The notes under the pieces: model-generated | What the model was told of the DNA's origin: nothing | Seen by the model: only the letters and a program-made list of their open reading frames with translations | Database searches by the model: none | Shown: one piece after another, positions 17,446-26,501 of the stretch | Position numbering within the stretch: position 1 is the stretch's first letter | Layout of the letters: each line of letters opens with the position of its first letter | Made by a program: the position numbers and the translations under genes | Assembly (NCBI GenBank): GCA_041906305.1 | Contig: JAYRJL010000001.1 | Location: 868,001 to 932,000, forward strand | DNA from: SHVZ01 sp041906305 | Lineage (GTDB): Bacteria; Pseudomonadota; Alphaproteobacteria; SHVZ01 | Reading direction: 5' to 3' | Length of the DNA: 64,000 nucleotides

Positions 17446-18807
17446 ATGACCGAAGCAAAGAACCCCTTGGGCGCCTGGCGCACCGAGGCGAAAGCCACTC
17501 TCGCGCTGGGATTGCCCCTCATCGGATCCCAGGTCGCGCATATTGCGCAGACCTCCACCGACGTCCTGATGATGGGCTGGGTCGGACCGGAGACGCTCGC
17601 CGCCGGTTCGCTCGGCTTCAATCTCTACGTCACGCTGTTCGTCTTCGCGATGGGCGTCGCCTATGCAGCGGGCGGGCCGATGGCCCAGGCGCGCGGGGCG
17701 GGGCGGCCGGGCGAGGTGGGCTACTTGCTGCCCCAGAGCCTGATCCTGACCACGGCCGTGTCGATACCGTTGGCGCTGATCCTGATTGCGTCCGAGCCGC
17801 TCCTGCTGCTGTTCGGCCAGACTCCGGAGAATGCAGCGGCCGCCGGCGCCTATGCGGTGGCGATGTCGCCCAGCTTCGTGCTCGCGAACATCTACATCAC
17901 GCTGCGCGGCTTCATGGCGACCTATGGCCACACCAGGATCTTCCTGGTGGTCGCGATCCTCGGCGTCGCGCTGAACGCGGTGCTGGTCTATGCGCTCATG
18001 TTCGGCCATTTCGGCGCGCCGAACCTGGGCCTCACCGGTGCCGGCATCGGGACCAGCCTGGTCAGCCTGTTCTCCACGCTGGCGCTCGTCGCCTACATCC
18101 TCGTCGTGCCGCAGCTCCGCCGTCATCTGCGCTTCCCCTGGTCGCCGGACTGGGCGCGCCTCTGGATGCTGCTGAAGCTGGGCCTACCGATCGGGACTAC
18201 GCTCACCCTCGAGGTCGCCCTGTTCTCGGGTGCGGTCATGCTGATGGGCATCCTCGGCAATGCCGAGCTGGCGGCGCACCAGATCGCGATCCAGTGGGCG
18301 TCGATGACCTTCATGGTGCCGATGGGACTCGGCCAGGCCGCCACCGTGCGGGTCGGTTACCGCGTCGGCGCCGGAGATCTCGCCGGGGCGCGCCGAGCGG
18401 CCCACGTCGCGCTCGGACTCGCAGGCGGGTTCATGGCCTGCTCGGCGCTCGTCTTCTGGTTCATGCCGGGCCCTCTGGTCGGCGTCTTCGTCGATGCCAA
18501 GGCGGCACCCATGGTCGCCACCCTGGCCGCGACCTACCTGGCCGTCGCCGCGGTCTTCCAGCTCGTGGATTCGACCCAGGCGGTGGGCGCCGGGAGCCTG
18601 CGCGGCTTCAAGGACACCCGCTGGCCGATGATCATCGCCGGCATCGGCTACTGGGCGGTCGGCTTCCCGATCGCGGCCTTCCTCGGATTCTGGGTCGGCT
18701 GGCGCGGTCTCGGGATCTGGATCGGCCTTGCCCTGGGCCTCGCCGTGACCGCCGTCCTGATGGTCGGGCGCTTCGAACGTCTCAGCCGAAGGCCGCTCAC
18801 GGCGTAG
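17446..18807 (+). CDS. MATE-family efflux transporter
   Basis: A 453-residue multidrug and toxic compound extrusion protein of the NorM branch. Twelve hydrophobic segments in two homologous halves are visible, with the conserved N-terminal block LPLIGSQVAHIAQTSTDVLM and the second-half block GLPIGTTLTLEVALF. It likely exports cationic drugs in exchange for sodium ions or protons; the coupling ion cannot be told. The start at ATG 17446 (MTEAKNPLGAWR) is preferred over an upstream TTG because the added residues are not conserved-like. It lies 88 bases after folD and 75 bases before sthA. Confidence 0.88.
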   Translation: MTEAKNPLGAWRTEAKATLALGLPLIGSQVAHIAQTSTDVLMMGWVGPETLAAGSLGFNLYVTLFVFAMGVAYAAGGPMAQARGAGRPGEVGYLLPQSLILTTAVSIPLALILIASEPLLLLFGQTPENAAAAGAYAVAMSPSFVLANIYITLRGFMATYGHTRIFLVVAILGVALNAVLVYALMFGHFGAPNLGLTGAGIGTSLVSLFSTLALVAYILVVPQLRRHLRFPWSPDWARLWMLLKLGLPIGTTLTLEVALFSGAVMLMGILGNAELAAHQIAIQWASMTFMVPMGLGQAATVRVGYRVGAGDLAGARRAAHVALGLAGGFMACSALVFWFMPGPLVGVFVDAKAAPMVATLAATYLAVAAVFQLVDSTQAVGAGSLRGFKDTRWPMIIAGIGYWAVGFPIAAFLGFWVGWRGLGIWIGLALGLAVTAVLMVGRFERLSRRPLTA

Positions 18808-18882
18808 GGAACTCGCCACGGAAATCGGCTAGTCTCCCCCCGTTCGGCGAGCTGGGGCTGACCGACCTGGGGGGAGCGCGCC

Positions 18883-20283
18883 ATGGCGCATGACTACGAT
18901 CTGGTGGTGATCGGTTCCGGCCCGGCCGGCCAGCGCGCGGCGATCGCCGCCGCCAAGCTCGACAAGAAGGTCGCGATGGTCGAGCACCGCCAGGTGGTCG
19001 GCGGTGTCTGCATCAACACCGGGACGATCCCCTCGAAGACGCTGCGAGAGGCAGTAATGCACCTCTCCGGATACCGGGAACGCGGGATCTACGGTGCCTC
19101 GTACACGGTCAAGCAGAACATCAGCATGCAGGACCTGCTGTTCCGCACCAGCCACGTGATCCGCCATGAGATCGACGTGACCCGCCATCAGCTGATGCGC
19201 AACCGGATCGAGATGTTCGAAGCCTCGGCCGGCTTCGTCGACGCCAACACCGTGCGCATGACCAACCTCAACGGCAAGGGTCATCGCGACGTGACGGCGG
19301 GCTCGGTCGTCATCGCCTGCGGTACCCATGCGACCAAGGATGCGCATATCCCGTTCGACGGGCAGCGCGTCTTCATTTCCGACGACGTCCTGACGCTCGA
19401 GAGGCTGCCGCGGTCGCTGGCGGTGATCGGTGCCGGCGTGATCGGCGCGGAGTACGCGACGATCTTCGCCGCCCTCGGCATCCGCGTCACCCTGATCGAC
19501 AAGCGTACGCAGCTGCTGCCTTTCATCGACGCCGAGATCACCCAGGCGCTCGCCTACCACATGCACCAGAACCGCGTGACGCTGCGTCTCGGAGAGGGCG
19601 TGAGCGGTGTCGAGATCTTCTCCGACGAGCGCGGCCAGCACGTTCGGATCAAGCTCGACTCGGGCAAGCAGGTGGTGACGGATGCGGCGCTCTACTCGAT
19701 CGGCCGGACCGGGGCGACCGAGAAGCTCAATCTCGATGCTGCCGGCGTGAAGTCAGACAGCCGCGGCCGGGTCCAGGTCAACGAGAACTACCAGACCACG
19801 GTCCCGCACATCTACGCGGTCGGCGACGTGATCGGCTTCCCGTCGCTGGCCTCGACGTCGATGGAGCAGGGGCGGCTCGCCGCCTCGCACTCCTTCGGCG
19901 TCCAGGCGAAGTCGATGCCGGGTCTCTTTCCCTACGGCATCTACACGATCCCGGAGATCTCGACCGTCGGCAAGACCGAGGCCGAGCTGACGGAGGCGGG
20001 CGTGCCGTACGAGGTCGGCAAGGCGCGATACAACGAGATCGCCCGCGGCCAGATCATCGGCGACACCGGCGGCCTGCTGAAGCTGCTCTTCCACTACGAC
20101 ACGCGCGAGCTTCTCGGTGTCCACATCATCGGCGAGGGTGCGAGCGAGCTGATCCATATCGGCCAGGCCGTGCTCGCGCTCGGCGGCACCGTCGACTACT
20201 TCGTCAACACGGTGTTCAACTATCCGACCCTGGCCGAGTGCTACAAGACCGCGGCCTTCGACGGCCTCAATCGACTCGGCTAA
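18883..20283 (+). CDS. sthA: Si-specific (soluble) NAD(P)+ transhydrogenase
   Basis: Flavoprotein that moves reducing equivalents between NADPH and NAD+; 466 residues, standard length. The FAD-binding start VVIGSGPAGQRAAI, the NAD(P) loop AVIGAGVIGAEYA and the second FAD block IYAVGDVIGFPSLAS are present. The redox-active region reads GGVCINTGTIPSKT, with one cysteine where dihydrolipoamide dehydrogenases have two; that loss is the normal mark of SthA. It has a GGGGAG ribosome-binding site. It may balance NADPH for the downstream biosynthetic genes, but it appears to be independently transcribed. Confidence 0.92.
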   Translation: MAHDYDLVVIGSGPAGQRAAIAAAKLDKKVAMVEHRQVVGGVCINTGTIPSKTLREAVMHLSGYRERGIYGASYTVKQNISMQDLLFRTSHVIRHEIDVTRHQLMRNRIEMFEASAGFVDANTVRMTNLNGKGHRDVTAGSVVIACGTHATKDAHIPFDGQRVFISDDVLTLERLPRSLAVIGAGVIGAEYATIFAALGIRVTLIDKRTQLLPFIDAEITQALAYHMHQNRVTLRLGEGVSGVEIFSDERGQHVRIKLDSGKQVVTDAALYSIGRTGATEKLNLDAAGVKSDSRGRVQVNENYQTTVPHIYAVGDVIGFPSLASTSMEQGRLAASHSFGVQAKSMPGLFPYGIYTIPEISTVGKTEAELTEAGVPYEVGKARYNEIARGQIIGDTGGLLKLLFHYDTRELLGVHIIGEGASELIHIGQAVLALGGTVDYFVNTVFNYPTLAECYKTAAFDGLNRLG

Positions 20284-20364
20284 GCGATCGTACAGACATC
20301 ATTGAGCCGGACGCGCCTTCGTCCTATTTTCGAGGTTCCTTGATCGAGGCCGTCAGGACCCCGA

Positions 20365-21465
20365 ATGGCCGTCGAAAGCACCCTGAGCGCCCCCACGGAA
20401 GTCGGCCGGACACAAGGAGCGGTCCTGTCGGGGTTCCTGCGCGACTGCGCCAACGAGCTCGAGGGGCTCAATTTCTCCCGCGTGAAGGTCGACTACAGCG
20501 AGGTGGAGAAGGAAGTCCTGACCGACCTCCAGAAGGGAAAGGCCTTCCGCCTACGCGAGCGCCGGACGACGCTGGTCGGGGCCAAGCTCAACTTCGGCAT
20601 CGTCGAGGGTCAGGTCAACGTAATCGATCCGCTCGGCGTCAAGGGCATCGAGTACATCCGTCACGGCAAGACCGCGGGCCTGCTCAAGGAGTATGGCCTC
20701 GACGATCCCTATAACGCCTGCGTGCTGACGGTGATCGCCAAGCTGCTGTCGATGGGCATCACGGACACCATCGAGATGGGCGTGGCCCTTCCCGAGAGCG
20801 TCCTGATCTTCCTGCAGCCGCCCCAGAGCGAGGAGGAGGCGGTCAAGTCGAGCGTGGACGTCGTCATGGGCGCGATGTCGCGCTTCAAGACGTTGTCCGC
20901 GGCCGAGCTCCAGGACTTTGCCGAGAAGTACCGCTCGATCGCGATCCGGCTCGCCGGGTGCGGCATTCCAAAATACCGGCTGACGGCGGACCGCATTCTG
21001 ACGACGATCCAGCAGGAGGCGGTGCGCGCCTGCGTCCGCATCGACGTCTGGCATCGTGTCTGGCGCTCGTTCAACGAGGCGATTGAGCCTGCGAACGAGC
21101 TTCGCAACAGCGAAGGCGTCAAGGCGCTGCCCGCGAACGTGGCCATCGCCGACAAGCTGATCCAGGCCTTCAAGCGCCAGATCGCCGTCATGCAGCAGCA
21201 TCTCAAGAATCTCGACCGGCTGAAGGCGACGGTCGTCAACGGCAAGCAGTTCTACGTCGACAGCCTGTTGCTGATCATCTACGTGCACGAGAACAAGCAG
21301 TCGGTCGAGGACATGTTCGCGCTGCGCGTCGCCTGGACCGACGCCTGCAAAGCGGCGATCCGCATCGGGTCGATGCAGGGTGTCCAGAACGCGCTGTTGC
21401 CGCATGAGTCTTCGATCGACGATGCGATCGCCATGCAGATCCCGCCGACGGTGAAGCCGCTCTAG
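20365..21465 (+). CDS. Unrecognised 366-residue soluble protein
   Basis: I do not recognise a domain. The protein has no signal peptide or membrane segment, is rich in charged residues, and looks mostly helical in its second half (for example IADKLIQAFKRQIAVMQQHL). The N-terminal part contains GKAFRLRERRTTLVGAK and VNVIDPLGVKGIEYIRHGKT, which look folded and strand-rich. Its codon use matches its neighbours, so it is a real gene. The stop codon shares the CTAG at 21462-21465 with the convergent transporter. A role cannot be inferred from context; sthA lies 81 bases upstream. Confidence 0.8.
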   Translation: MAVESTLSAPTEVGRTQGAVLSGFLRDCANELEGLNFSRVKVDYSEVEKEVLTDLQKGKAFRLRERRTTLVGAKLNFGIVEGQVNVIDPLGVKGIEYIRHGKTAGLLKEYGLDDPYNACVLTVIAKLLSMGITDTIEMGVALPESVLIFLQPPQSEEEAVKSSVDVVMGAMSRFKTLSAAELQDFAEKYRSIAIRLAGCGIPKYRLTADRILTTIQQEAVRACVRIDVWHRVWRSFNEAIEPANELRNSEGVKALPANVAIADKLIQAFKRQIAVMQQHLKNLDRLKATVVNGKQFYVDSLLLIIYVHENKQSVEDMFALRVAWTDACKAAIRIGSMQGVQNALLPHESSIDDAIAMQIPPTVKPL

Positions 21466-22640
21466 ATCCTGGCGCGCCCCAGGATCAAGCGAATGACCAC
21501 GACGCGGATTGCTTCCGCGATGCCGCCCGCGATCATCCCCCAGAAAGGGTCCTTCCAGAGCGTCAGGGCCGCGGCGATGGCGATCACCGGCCAGCAGGAC
21601 GGCTTGGAATCGAACAGCCGGCGCGTGAGAGCCAGTTCCGTCGATGCCGCAAGCAGGAGCACGCCCAATCCCGCGGCGGGAATGGCGCCGAGCGCCGAGA
21701 GGCTCCATGAGCCCGGCAGCAGCGCGAGCAGCAGGAGGAGCCCGCCGAGTACGAGCGATGCCATACCGCTCCGAGCCCCGAAGCGGTGGTGTGCGGCCAG
21801 CCCTCCGGCGCCATGGCACATCGGCAACGCGCCAAAGGGCGCGAGGACCAGATTGGCGAGGCCAGTGGTGATCGACAGCCGCGCCGGCGTCACATGTGCG
21901 GCGCGATCCCCGAAGTACTCGTCTGCGAGGAGCGACGTGAGCACGATGGCGTTGGCGAAAGTGAGAGACAGCTGCGGCAGGGTGAGGACCAAGAATGCCT
22001 GCTCGATCTCGGCGGGGACCGGCAACGGCGGGATCGCGAACATGGCGGTGGGCGTCCCCGCCTCGGTCGCCGGCATGCCAAATGCCCACGCCGTCGCGCT
22101 CGCTGCCGCGAGTGCGACCACCGTCGCGGGAGCGCCGCGCAGCGCCAGCATCGCGACGAGCACGGCCAGGGTCACCCCTGCGACGACCGGGGCGGAAAAC
22201 ATGAGCCCGACGCTCACCCGGAGGAGCGCGAGGCCGAGGCCGAGCTGAAGCCCGGCCAGAACGGACTGCGGGACCAGCCGGGCGAGGCGGGTGATCCAGC
22301 CGGTGAGGCCGAGGATCAGCAGGATGGCGCCGACAATGACACCGCTCGCGGCGAGAGCGGCGGGACTGACCTGCGCGGTCAGAAGCACGGCGGCCATCGC
22401 CTTCATCGGCTGGACCGGGATCGGAAGCCGGTAGTGCCAGGCGGTTCCCAGATAGAAGATCGCGAACCCGCCGAGAACCGGACCCGGCGCCAGGCCCGCG
22501 ACCGCGATCCCACCGAGCATCAGCGGGAGGAGGGTTCCGAGATCGGCGAAGCTGCCGCTCAACTCGGCGGCGCTCAGGCGGAATCCTTCGCCTTTCGGCG
22601 GCGGCCTGCCCGAGCTACCGTCTCCGCGGCGAGAGTCCAT
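21462..22640 (-). CDS. MOT1-like molybdate/sulfate transporter
   Basis: A 392-residue membrane protein with about ten hydrophobic segments. Two blocks typical of the MOT1 branch are clear: SGSFADLGTLLPLMLGG near residue 30 and PMCHGAGGLAAHHRFGARSG near 275. MOT1 proteins of plants and algae are high-affinity molybdate transporters; bacterial homologues are annotated as putative sulfate/molybdate permeases. It lies within 9 kb of a tungstate/molybdate-type ABC pair and 13 kb of a molybdoenzyme, which fits molybdate. It is divergent from the Spy-like gene, with 57 bases between. Confidence 0.8.
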   Translation of the reverse strand: MDSRRGDGSSGRPPPKGEGFRLSAAELSGSFADLGTLLPLMLGGIAVAGLAPGPVLGGFAIFYLGTAWHYRLPIPVQPMKAMAAVLLTAQVSPAALAASGVIVGAILLILGLTGWITRLARLVPQSVLAGLQLGLGLALLRVSVGLMFSAPVVAGVTLAVLVAMLALRGAPATVVALAAASATAWAFGMPATEAGTPTAMFAIPPLPVPAEIEQAFLVLTLPQLSLTFANAIVLTSLLADEYFGDRAAHVTPARLSITTGLANLVLAPFGALPMCHGAGGLAAHHRFGARSGMASLVLGGLLLLLALLPGSWSLSALGAIPAAGLGVLLLAASTELALTRRLFDSKPSCWPVIAIAAALTLWKDPFWGMIAGGIAEAIRVVVIRLILGRARI

Positions 22641-22697
22641 GGGCGTATCTAGGAACGCCCCGGCCGGCTGGTCTAGTCCCCATCATGGAGACCTTGC

Positions 22698-23225
22698 ATG
22701 TTCTTTCGGTACGCACTGCTTCTCGTCCTCGGCGGCACGGCCTTGGCGGCTCCCCATCAGCATGCGCCGTCGCCTTATGCCGGCCATCAGCAGCCGGCGG
22801 TCGCGGCTCTCTCTGAGCAGGAGATCGCGGACCTGCGGAGCGGCGCCGGCATGGCGATGGCATTGCCGGCCGAGATGAACGGCTATCCCGGTCCCCGGCA
22901 CGTGCTCGACCTCGCCGATCCGCTGGGGTTGACACCGGAACAGCGCCTGGTGGCCGAACGGCTGATGGCCGAGATGAAGGGGAAGGCGATCCCGCTCGGT
23001 GAAGAGGTGATCGCTGCGGAAGCCGAGCTCGGTCGTCTCTTCGGCGGTGGAGCTGCGTCGAAGGAAACGGTGACGGCGGCGACCGATCGCGTGGGCCGGC
23101 TTCGCGGCGAGCTGCGCTCGGTCCATCTCGTCGCTCATCTCGCGATGCGTGACGCTCTGACGCCCGAGCAGCGCGGGACCTACGATCGTTTGCGCGGCTA
23201 TGACGCCGGGCACGGAAAGCACTAG
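22698..23225 (+). CDS. Secreted Spy/CpxP-like protein
   Basis: A 175-residue protein with a short hydrophobic leader (MFFRYALLLVLGGTALAA) and a helical mature part carrying two LTxxQ-type repeats, LGLTPEQRL near residue 78 and ALTPEQRGTYDRL near 153. This pattern is found in Spy, CpxP and heavy-metal-resistance periplasmic proteins, which bind unfolded clients or metals. Histidines cluster at the mature N-terminus (HQHAPSPYAGHQQ) and at the end (GHGKH), which could bind metal. It stands alone between divergent and co-directional neighbours; no two-component genes flank it. Confidence 0.65.
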   Translation: MFFRYALLLVLGGTALAAPHQHAPSPYAGHQQPAVAALSEQEIADLRSGAGMAMALPAEMNGYPGPRHVLDLADPLGLTPEQRLVAERLMAEMKGKAIPLGEEVIAAEAELGRLFGGGAASKETVTAATDRVGRLRGELRSVHLVAHLAMRDALTPEQRGTYDRLRGYDAGHGKH

Positions 23226-23293
23226 GCCGGCCTCTACCGGGCGCTTTGGCGGTGCGCTAGTCTCCCGGCCCATCAGGTCAGGGATTGTCAAAA

Positions 23294-24400
23294 ATGTCTC
23301 AGGATTCGGCCGCCGCCGGCATTCTCCGTCGCACCGTCGCCGCGATGCCGCCGCATCGCGGACCGCAGATCGAAGAGGATCTGGCCGGCGTCAACGTTCC
23401 GTTCCGGCGCATGAGCCTGAACGAGTCCGCCGATCCGCCGTCGCCGAAGGTGATCGCGGCGGTCCAGGCGGCGGTCGCCGGCGTCAACCGCTACCCCGAC
23501 CCCCGCGCGCGGACGCTGGCCGCGGCGATCTCCGATCGCACCGAGGTGCCGGTCTCGCGCATCGTCTTCGGCAACGGCAGCCACGAGCTGATCATGCTGA
23601 TGGGCTCGGCCTTCATGGAGGCCGGCACGCGCGTCGTGGTGCCGAACCCGTCCTTCGGGCCGTATCAGTCGGCGGCGAAGATCGCCGGTGCCGAGCTCAC
23701 GATCGTCCCGGTCGCCGCGGACGGCGCCAACGACGTGGATGCGATGCTGGCCGCCTGCAATCCGGCGCCGCGTATCGTCATCGCCGCGACCCCGAACAAC
23801 CCGACCGGTGCGCTCCTGTCTGAAGGGGCGCTTCAGAAGCTGATCGCCGGCGTGCCGGAGTCGACGCTGCTGGTGATCGACGAGGCCTACTACGAGTTCG
23901 GCCGGCTCGCCGGCGGCCCCGACGTGCTGAAGGCATTGAAGGCGCGGAAGGGGCCGTGGCTCGTGCTCCGCACCTTCTCCAAGGCCTACAATCTCGCCGG
24001 TCTCCGCGTCGGCTATTCGCTGGCGAGCCACGACGAGATCGCCGAGGGCTTCAACCGCGTCCGCGGCTCCTTCAACGTCAACCGCGTCTCGCAGGCGGCG
24101 GCGCTGGCAGCCCTCTCCGACGAACCCTACGCGCGGGCCTCGCAGAAGAAGACCGCGGCCGAGCGCGACCGGCTCGCCGTCGGCCTCAAGGCCATGGGAC
24201 TGTCGCCGCTGCCGTCGGCCGCCAACTTCGTCGCCGTGAAGACGCCGAAGCCGGCGGCCGAGGTCGTCGGCGCGCTCGCCAAGCGCGGCATCATGATCGT
24301 GCCGGTCGGGGGCCCTCCTTACGAGAACCACATCCGCATCACCATCGGCTCGGCCGAGGACACGGATGCGGTGCTCGAAGCCCTGAAGGCGGTGCTCTGA
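23294..24400 (+). CDS. hisC: PLP aminotransferase, histidinol-phosphate aminotransferase-like
   Basis: A 368-residue fold-type I class II aminotransferase. It shows the HisC-like set: SLNESADPPSPKV near the start, ATPNNPTGALL in the middle, VIDEAYYEF, and the PLP lysine in RTFSKAYNLAGLRVGY. Sequence resembles histidinol-phosphate aminotransferase, but the operon context (D-amino acid dehydrogenase and racemase-like enzyme) suggests a catabolic amino acid transaminase instead. ATG 23294 is chosen over a TTG nine bases earlier. The stop overlaps the dadA start by one base (TGATG). Confidence 0.85.
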   Translation: MSQDSAAAGILRRTVAAMPPHRGPQIEEDLAGVNVPFRRMSLNESADPPSPKVIAAVQAAVAGVNRYPDPRARTLAAAISDRTEVPVSRIVFGNGSHELIMLMGSAFMEAGTRVVVPNPSFGPYQSAAKIAGAELTIVPVAADGANDVDAMLAACNPAPRIVIAATPNNPTGALLSEGALQKLIAGVPESTLLVIDEAYYEFGRLAGGPDVLKALKARKGPWLVLRTFSKAYNLAGLRVGYSLASHDEIAEGFNRVRGSFNVNRVSQAAALAALSDEPYARASQKKTAAERDRLAVGLKAMGLSPLPSAANFVAVKTPKPAAEVVGALAKRGIMIVPVGGPPYENHIRITIGSAEDTDAVLEALKAVL

Positions 24401-25647
24401 TGCGGATCCTGGTTCTCGGCGCGGGGCTTGCCGGCGTCACCGCCGCCCATTTCCTCGCCCGCGACGGACATCAGGTCGAGGTCGTCGACCGCCAGCCGCA
24501 GGCCGCGTCGGAAACCAGCTTCGCCAATGCCGGCATGATCACGCCGGGCCATGCCTTCCCCTGGGGCAACCCGAACGCGCCGAAGACCCTGTTGCGCTCG
24601 CTGTTCAAGGGCGACCAGGCGCTCAGGCTCAAGCTGGTGCCCGACCCCCAGATGTGGCGCTGGGGCCTCAGGTTCCTGGCCGAATGCACCAGCGCCCGCA
24701 CGCAGATAAATACCGAGCGGAAGGCGCGGCTCTGCGTCTATTCGCAGAAGAAGCTGCGCGAGGTCGCCGACGAGACCGGCATCGACTACAACGCGACCCG
24801 CAAGGGCGCGTTGTTCATCTATCGCGAGCAGGAGGCGTTCGAGCGCGGTGCGATCCGGATGAAGATTCTGCAGGACATGGGGATCGCGCTGAAGACCCTC
24901 GACGCCGCCGGCGTCGCCGCGGTCGAACCTGCCCTCGCCGATGCCAAGGACAAGATCGCCGGCGCGATCTTCGCGCCCAACGACGAGAGCGGCGACTCCT
25001 GCCTGTTCACGCGCAAGCTCGCCGAGCGCCTCGCGAGCCAGGGGCACACCTTCCGGTACGGCACCGACGTCATCCGCTTCCGCGCCGAGCAGGGTCGCGT
25101 CGTCGGCGTCGAGACCTCGGCCGGCCTGCTGACGGCCGATGCCTATGTGCTGGCGCTGGCGAGCGAGTCCCCGAAGCTGGTCAGGAAGATGGGCATCGAC
25201 CTCCCTGTCTATCCGGTGAAAGGCTACTCGCTGACGCTGCCGATCCGGCCGGAGCACCAGCCGCCGACGATCTGCGGTGTCGACGAGGGCTACCTCGTTG
25301 CCTTCTGCCGCCTCGGCAACCAGCTTCGCCTCACCGCGACCGCGGAGTTCTCGGGCTTCAACACCCAGCATGAGCCGCGCGACTTCGACGGCATGATCCG
25401 GCTCGCCAAGGACCTGTTCCCGAACGGTGCCGACTTCGACAATCCGAGCTACTGGGCCTGCCTCCGCCCGATGACGCCGGAAGGCACGCCGATCGTCGGC
25501 CGTTCGCGCTACGAGAACCTGTGGATCAACACCGGCCACGGACACATGGGCTGGACCATGTCCTGCGGCACCGCGCAGGCGCTCTCCGACCTCTTTGCCG
25601 GCCGGAAGCCGGAACTCGACCTGGCCGGCATGGAGGTTCCGACATGA
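24400..25647 (+). CDS. dadA: D-amino acid dehydrogenase-like FAD oxidoreductase
   Basis: A 415-residue DadA-type flavoprotein that oxidises D-amino acids to 2-oxo acids and passes electrons to the respiratory chain. It has the N-terminal FAD fold VLGAGLAGVTAAHFLARDG, SFANAGMITPGHAFPW (the DadA 'NAG' block), VYPVKGYSLT in the substrate domain and the C-terminal FAD-sealing INTGHGHMGWTMSCG. Length is typical. It is coupled at both ends: TGATG with the aminotransferase and ATGA with the racemase-like gene. Substrate range cannot be read. Confidence 0.88.
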   Translation: MRILVLGAGLAGVTAAHFLARDGHQVEVVDRQPQAASETSFANAGMITPGHAFPWGNPNAPKTLLRSLFKGDQALRLKLVPDPQMWRWGLRFLAECTSARTQINTERKARLCVYSQKKLREVADETGIDYNATRKGALFIYREQEAFERGAIRMKILQDMGIALKTLDAAGVAAVEPALADAKDKIAGAIFAPNDESGDSCLFTRKLAERLASQGHTFRYGTDVIRFRAEQGRVVGVETSAGLLTADAYVLALASESPKLVRKMGIDLPVYPVKGYSLTLPIRPEHQPPTICGVDEGYLVAFCRLGNQLRLTATAEFSGFNTQHEPRDFDGMIRLAKDLFPNGADFDNPSYWACLRPMTPEGTPIVGRSRYENLWINTGHGHMGWTMSCGTAQALSDLFAGRKPELDLAGMEVPT

Positions 25648-26423
25648 CGCTCGCCGCGGACGACCTGGTCCTCAACCGGCAGAACCTCCCGTTCACGCTC
25701 GACGAGGGTATCGGCGCCCGTGCCCGCATCGGCCTCATCGTGCTCGCGACCGATCACACGATCGAGCACGAGTGGCGCCAGATCATGGATGTCCCCGGCG
25801 TCGCCTACTACGAGAGCCGGATCTTCAACTCGAGCGCGATCACGCCCGAGACCTTGGCGACGATGGAGCGCGACCTGACCCAGGCGACCGCGGTGATCCG
25901 CCCGGGGCAGCCGATGGACGTGATCGCCTATGGCTGTACTTCGGGCGCCATGGTGATCGGCGAGGACAAGGTTGCGGCCCGGATTCGCGAAGCCCGCCCC
26001 GGCATTCCGGTGACCAATCCGATCGGGGCGGCGCTCGCCGGCATGAAGGCCCTCGGCTGTCGCCGGATCGCGCTGCTGACGCCCTATATCGATCGCATCA
26101 ACCGGATGATGCGCGACTATATCCAGGCGCGCGGCCTGGGAGTGCCGGTCATGGGCTCCTTCAATCACGAGGAGGACAACGAGGTCGCGCGCATCGACGG
26201 CGCTTCGGTCAAGGCGGCGGCGCTCGAGATCGGCCGCCACCGCGACGTGGACGGTGTCTTCGTCGCCTGTACCAGCCTGCGCGTCGCGGCCCTGGTCGAG
26301 GACCTGGAGGCCGAGCTCGGCAAGCCCGTGACGTCGTCCAACCATGCGATGGCGTGGCATGCGCTCCGGCTCGGCCGCATCGCGGAGCCTCTCCGCGGGC
26401 GCGGGCGCCTGTTCCGGGTCTAG
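25644..26423 (+). CDS. Asp/Glu racemase-superfamily protein (maleate isomerase / arylmalonate decarboxylase-like)
   Basis: A 259-residue protein with the two-cysteine pattern of the Asp/Glu racemase superfamily: YGCTSGAMVIG near residue 98 and ACTSLRVAALVEDLE near 210. Maleate cis-trans isomerases, arylmalonate decarboxylases and EutA-like proteins share this fold. With both cysteines present it should be active, as a racemase, isomerase or decarboxylase. It is the last gene of the aminotransferase-dadA operon (ATGA overlap at 25644-25647), consistent with racemisation or processing of an amino or dicarboxylic acid. Confidence 0.78.
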   Translation: MTLAADDLVLNRQNLPFTLDEGIGARARIGLIVLATDHTIEHEWRQIMDVPGVAYYESRIFNSSAITPETLATMERDLTQATAVIRPGQPMDVIAYGCTSGAMVIGEDKVAARIREARPGIPVTNPIGAALAGMKALGCRRIALLTPYIDRINRMMRDYIQARGLGVPVMGSFNHEEDNEVARIDGASVKAAALEIGRHRDVDGVFVACTSLRVAALVEDLEAELGKPVTSSNHAMAWHALRLGRIAEPLRGRGRLFRV

Positions 26424-26501
26424 CCGTTAACCATACTCGGCCGTTCAGACGTTCCCGAATCGGGTTTCGCCTCGGCGAAAGCCTTGGCATTGTAGTCGCC
26501 A

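Noticed and set aside
18883..20283. Missing second redox cysteine in sthA
   Set aside because: Loss of that cysteine is the normal difference between SthA and dihydrolipoamide dehydrogenase, not a defect.
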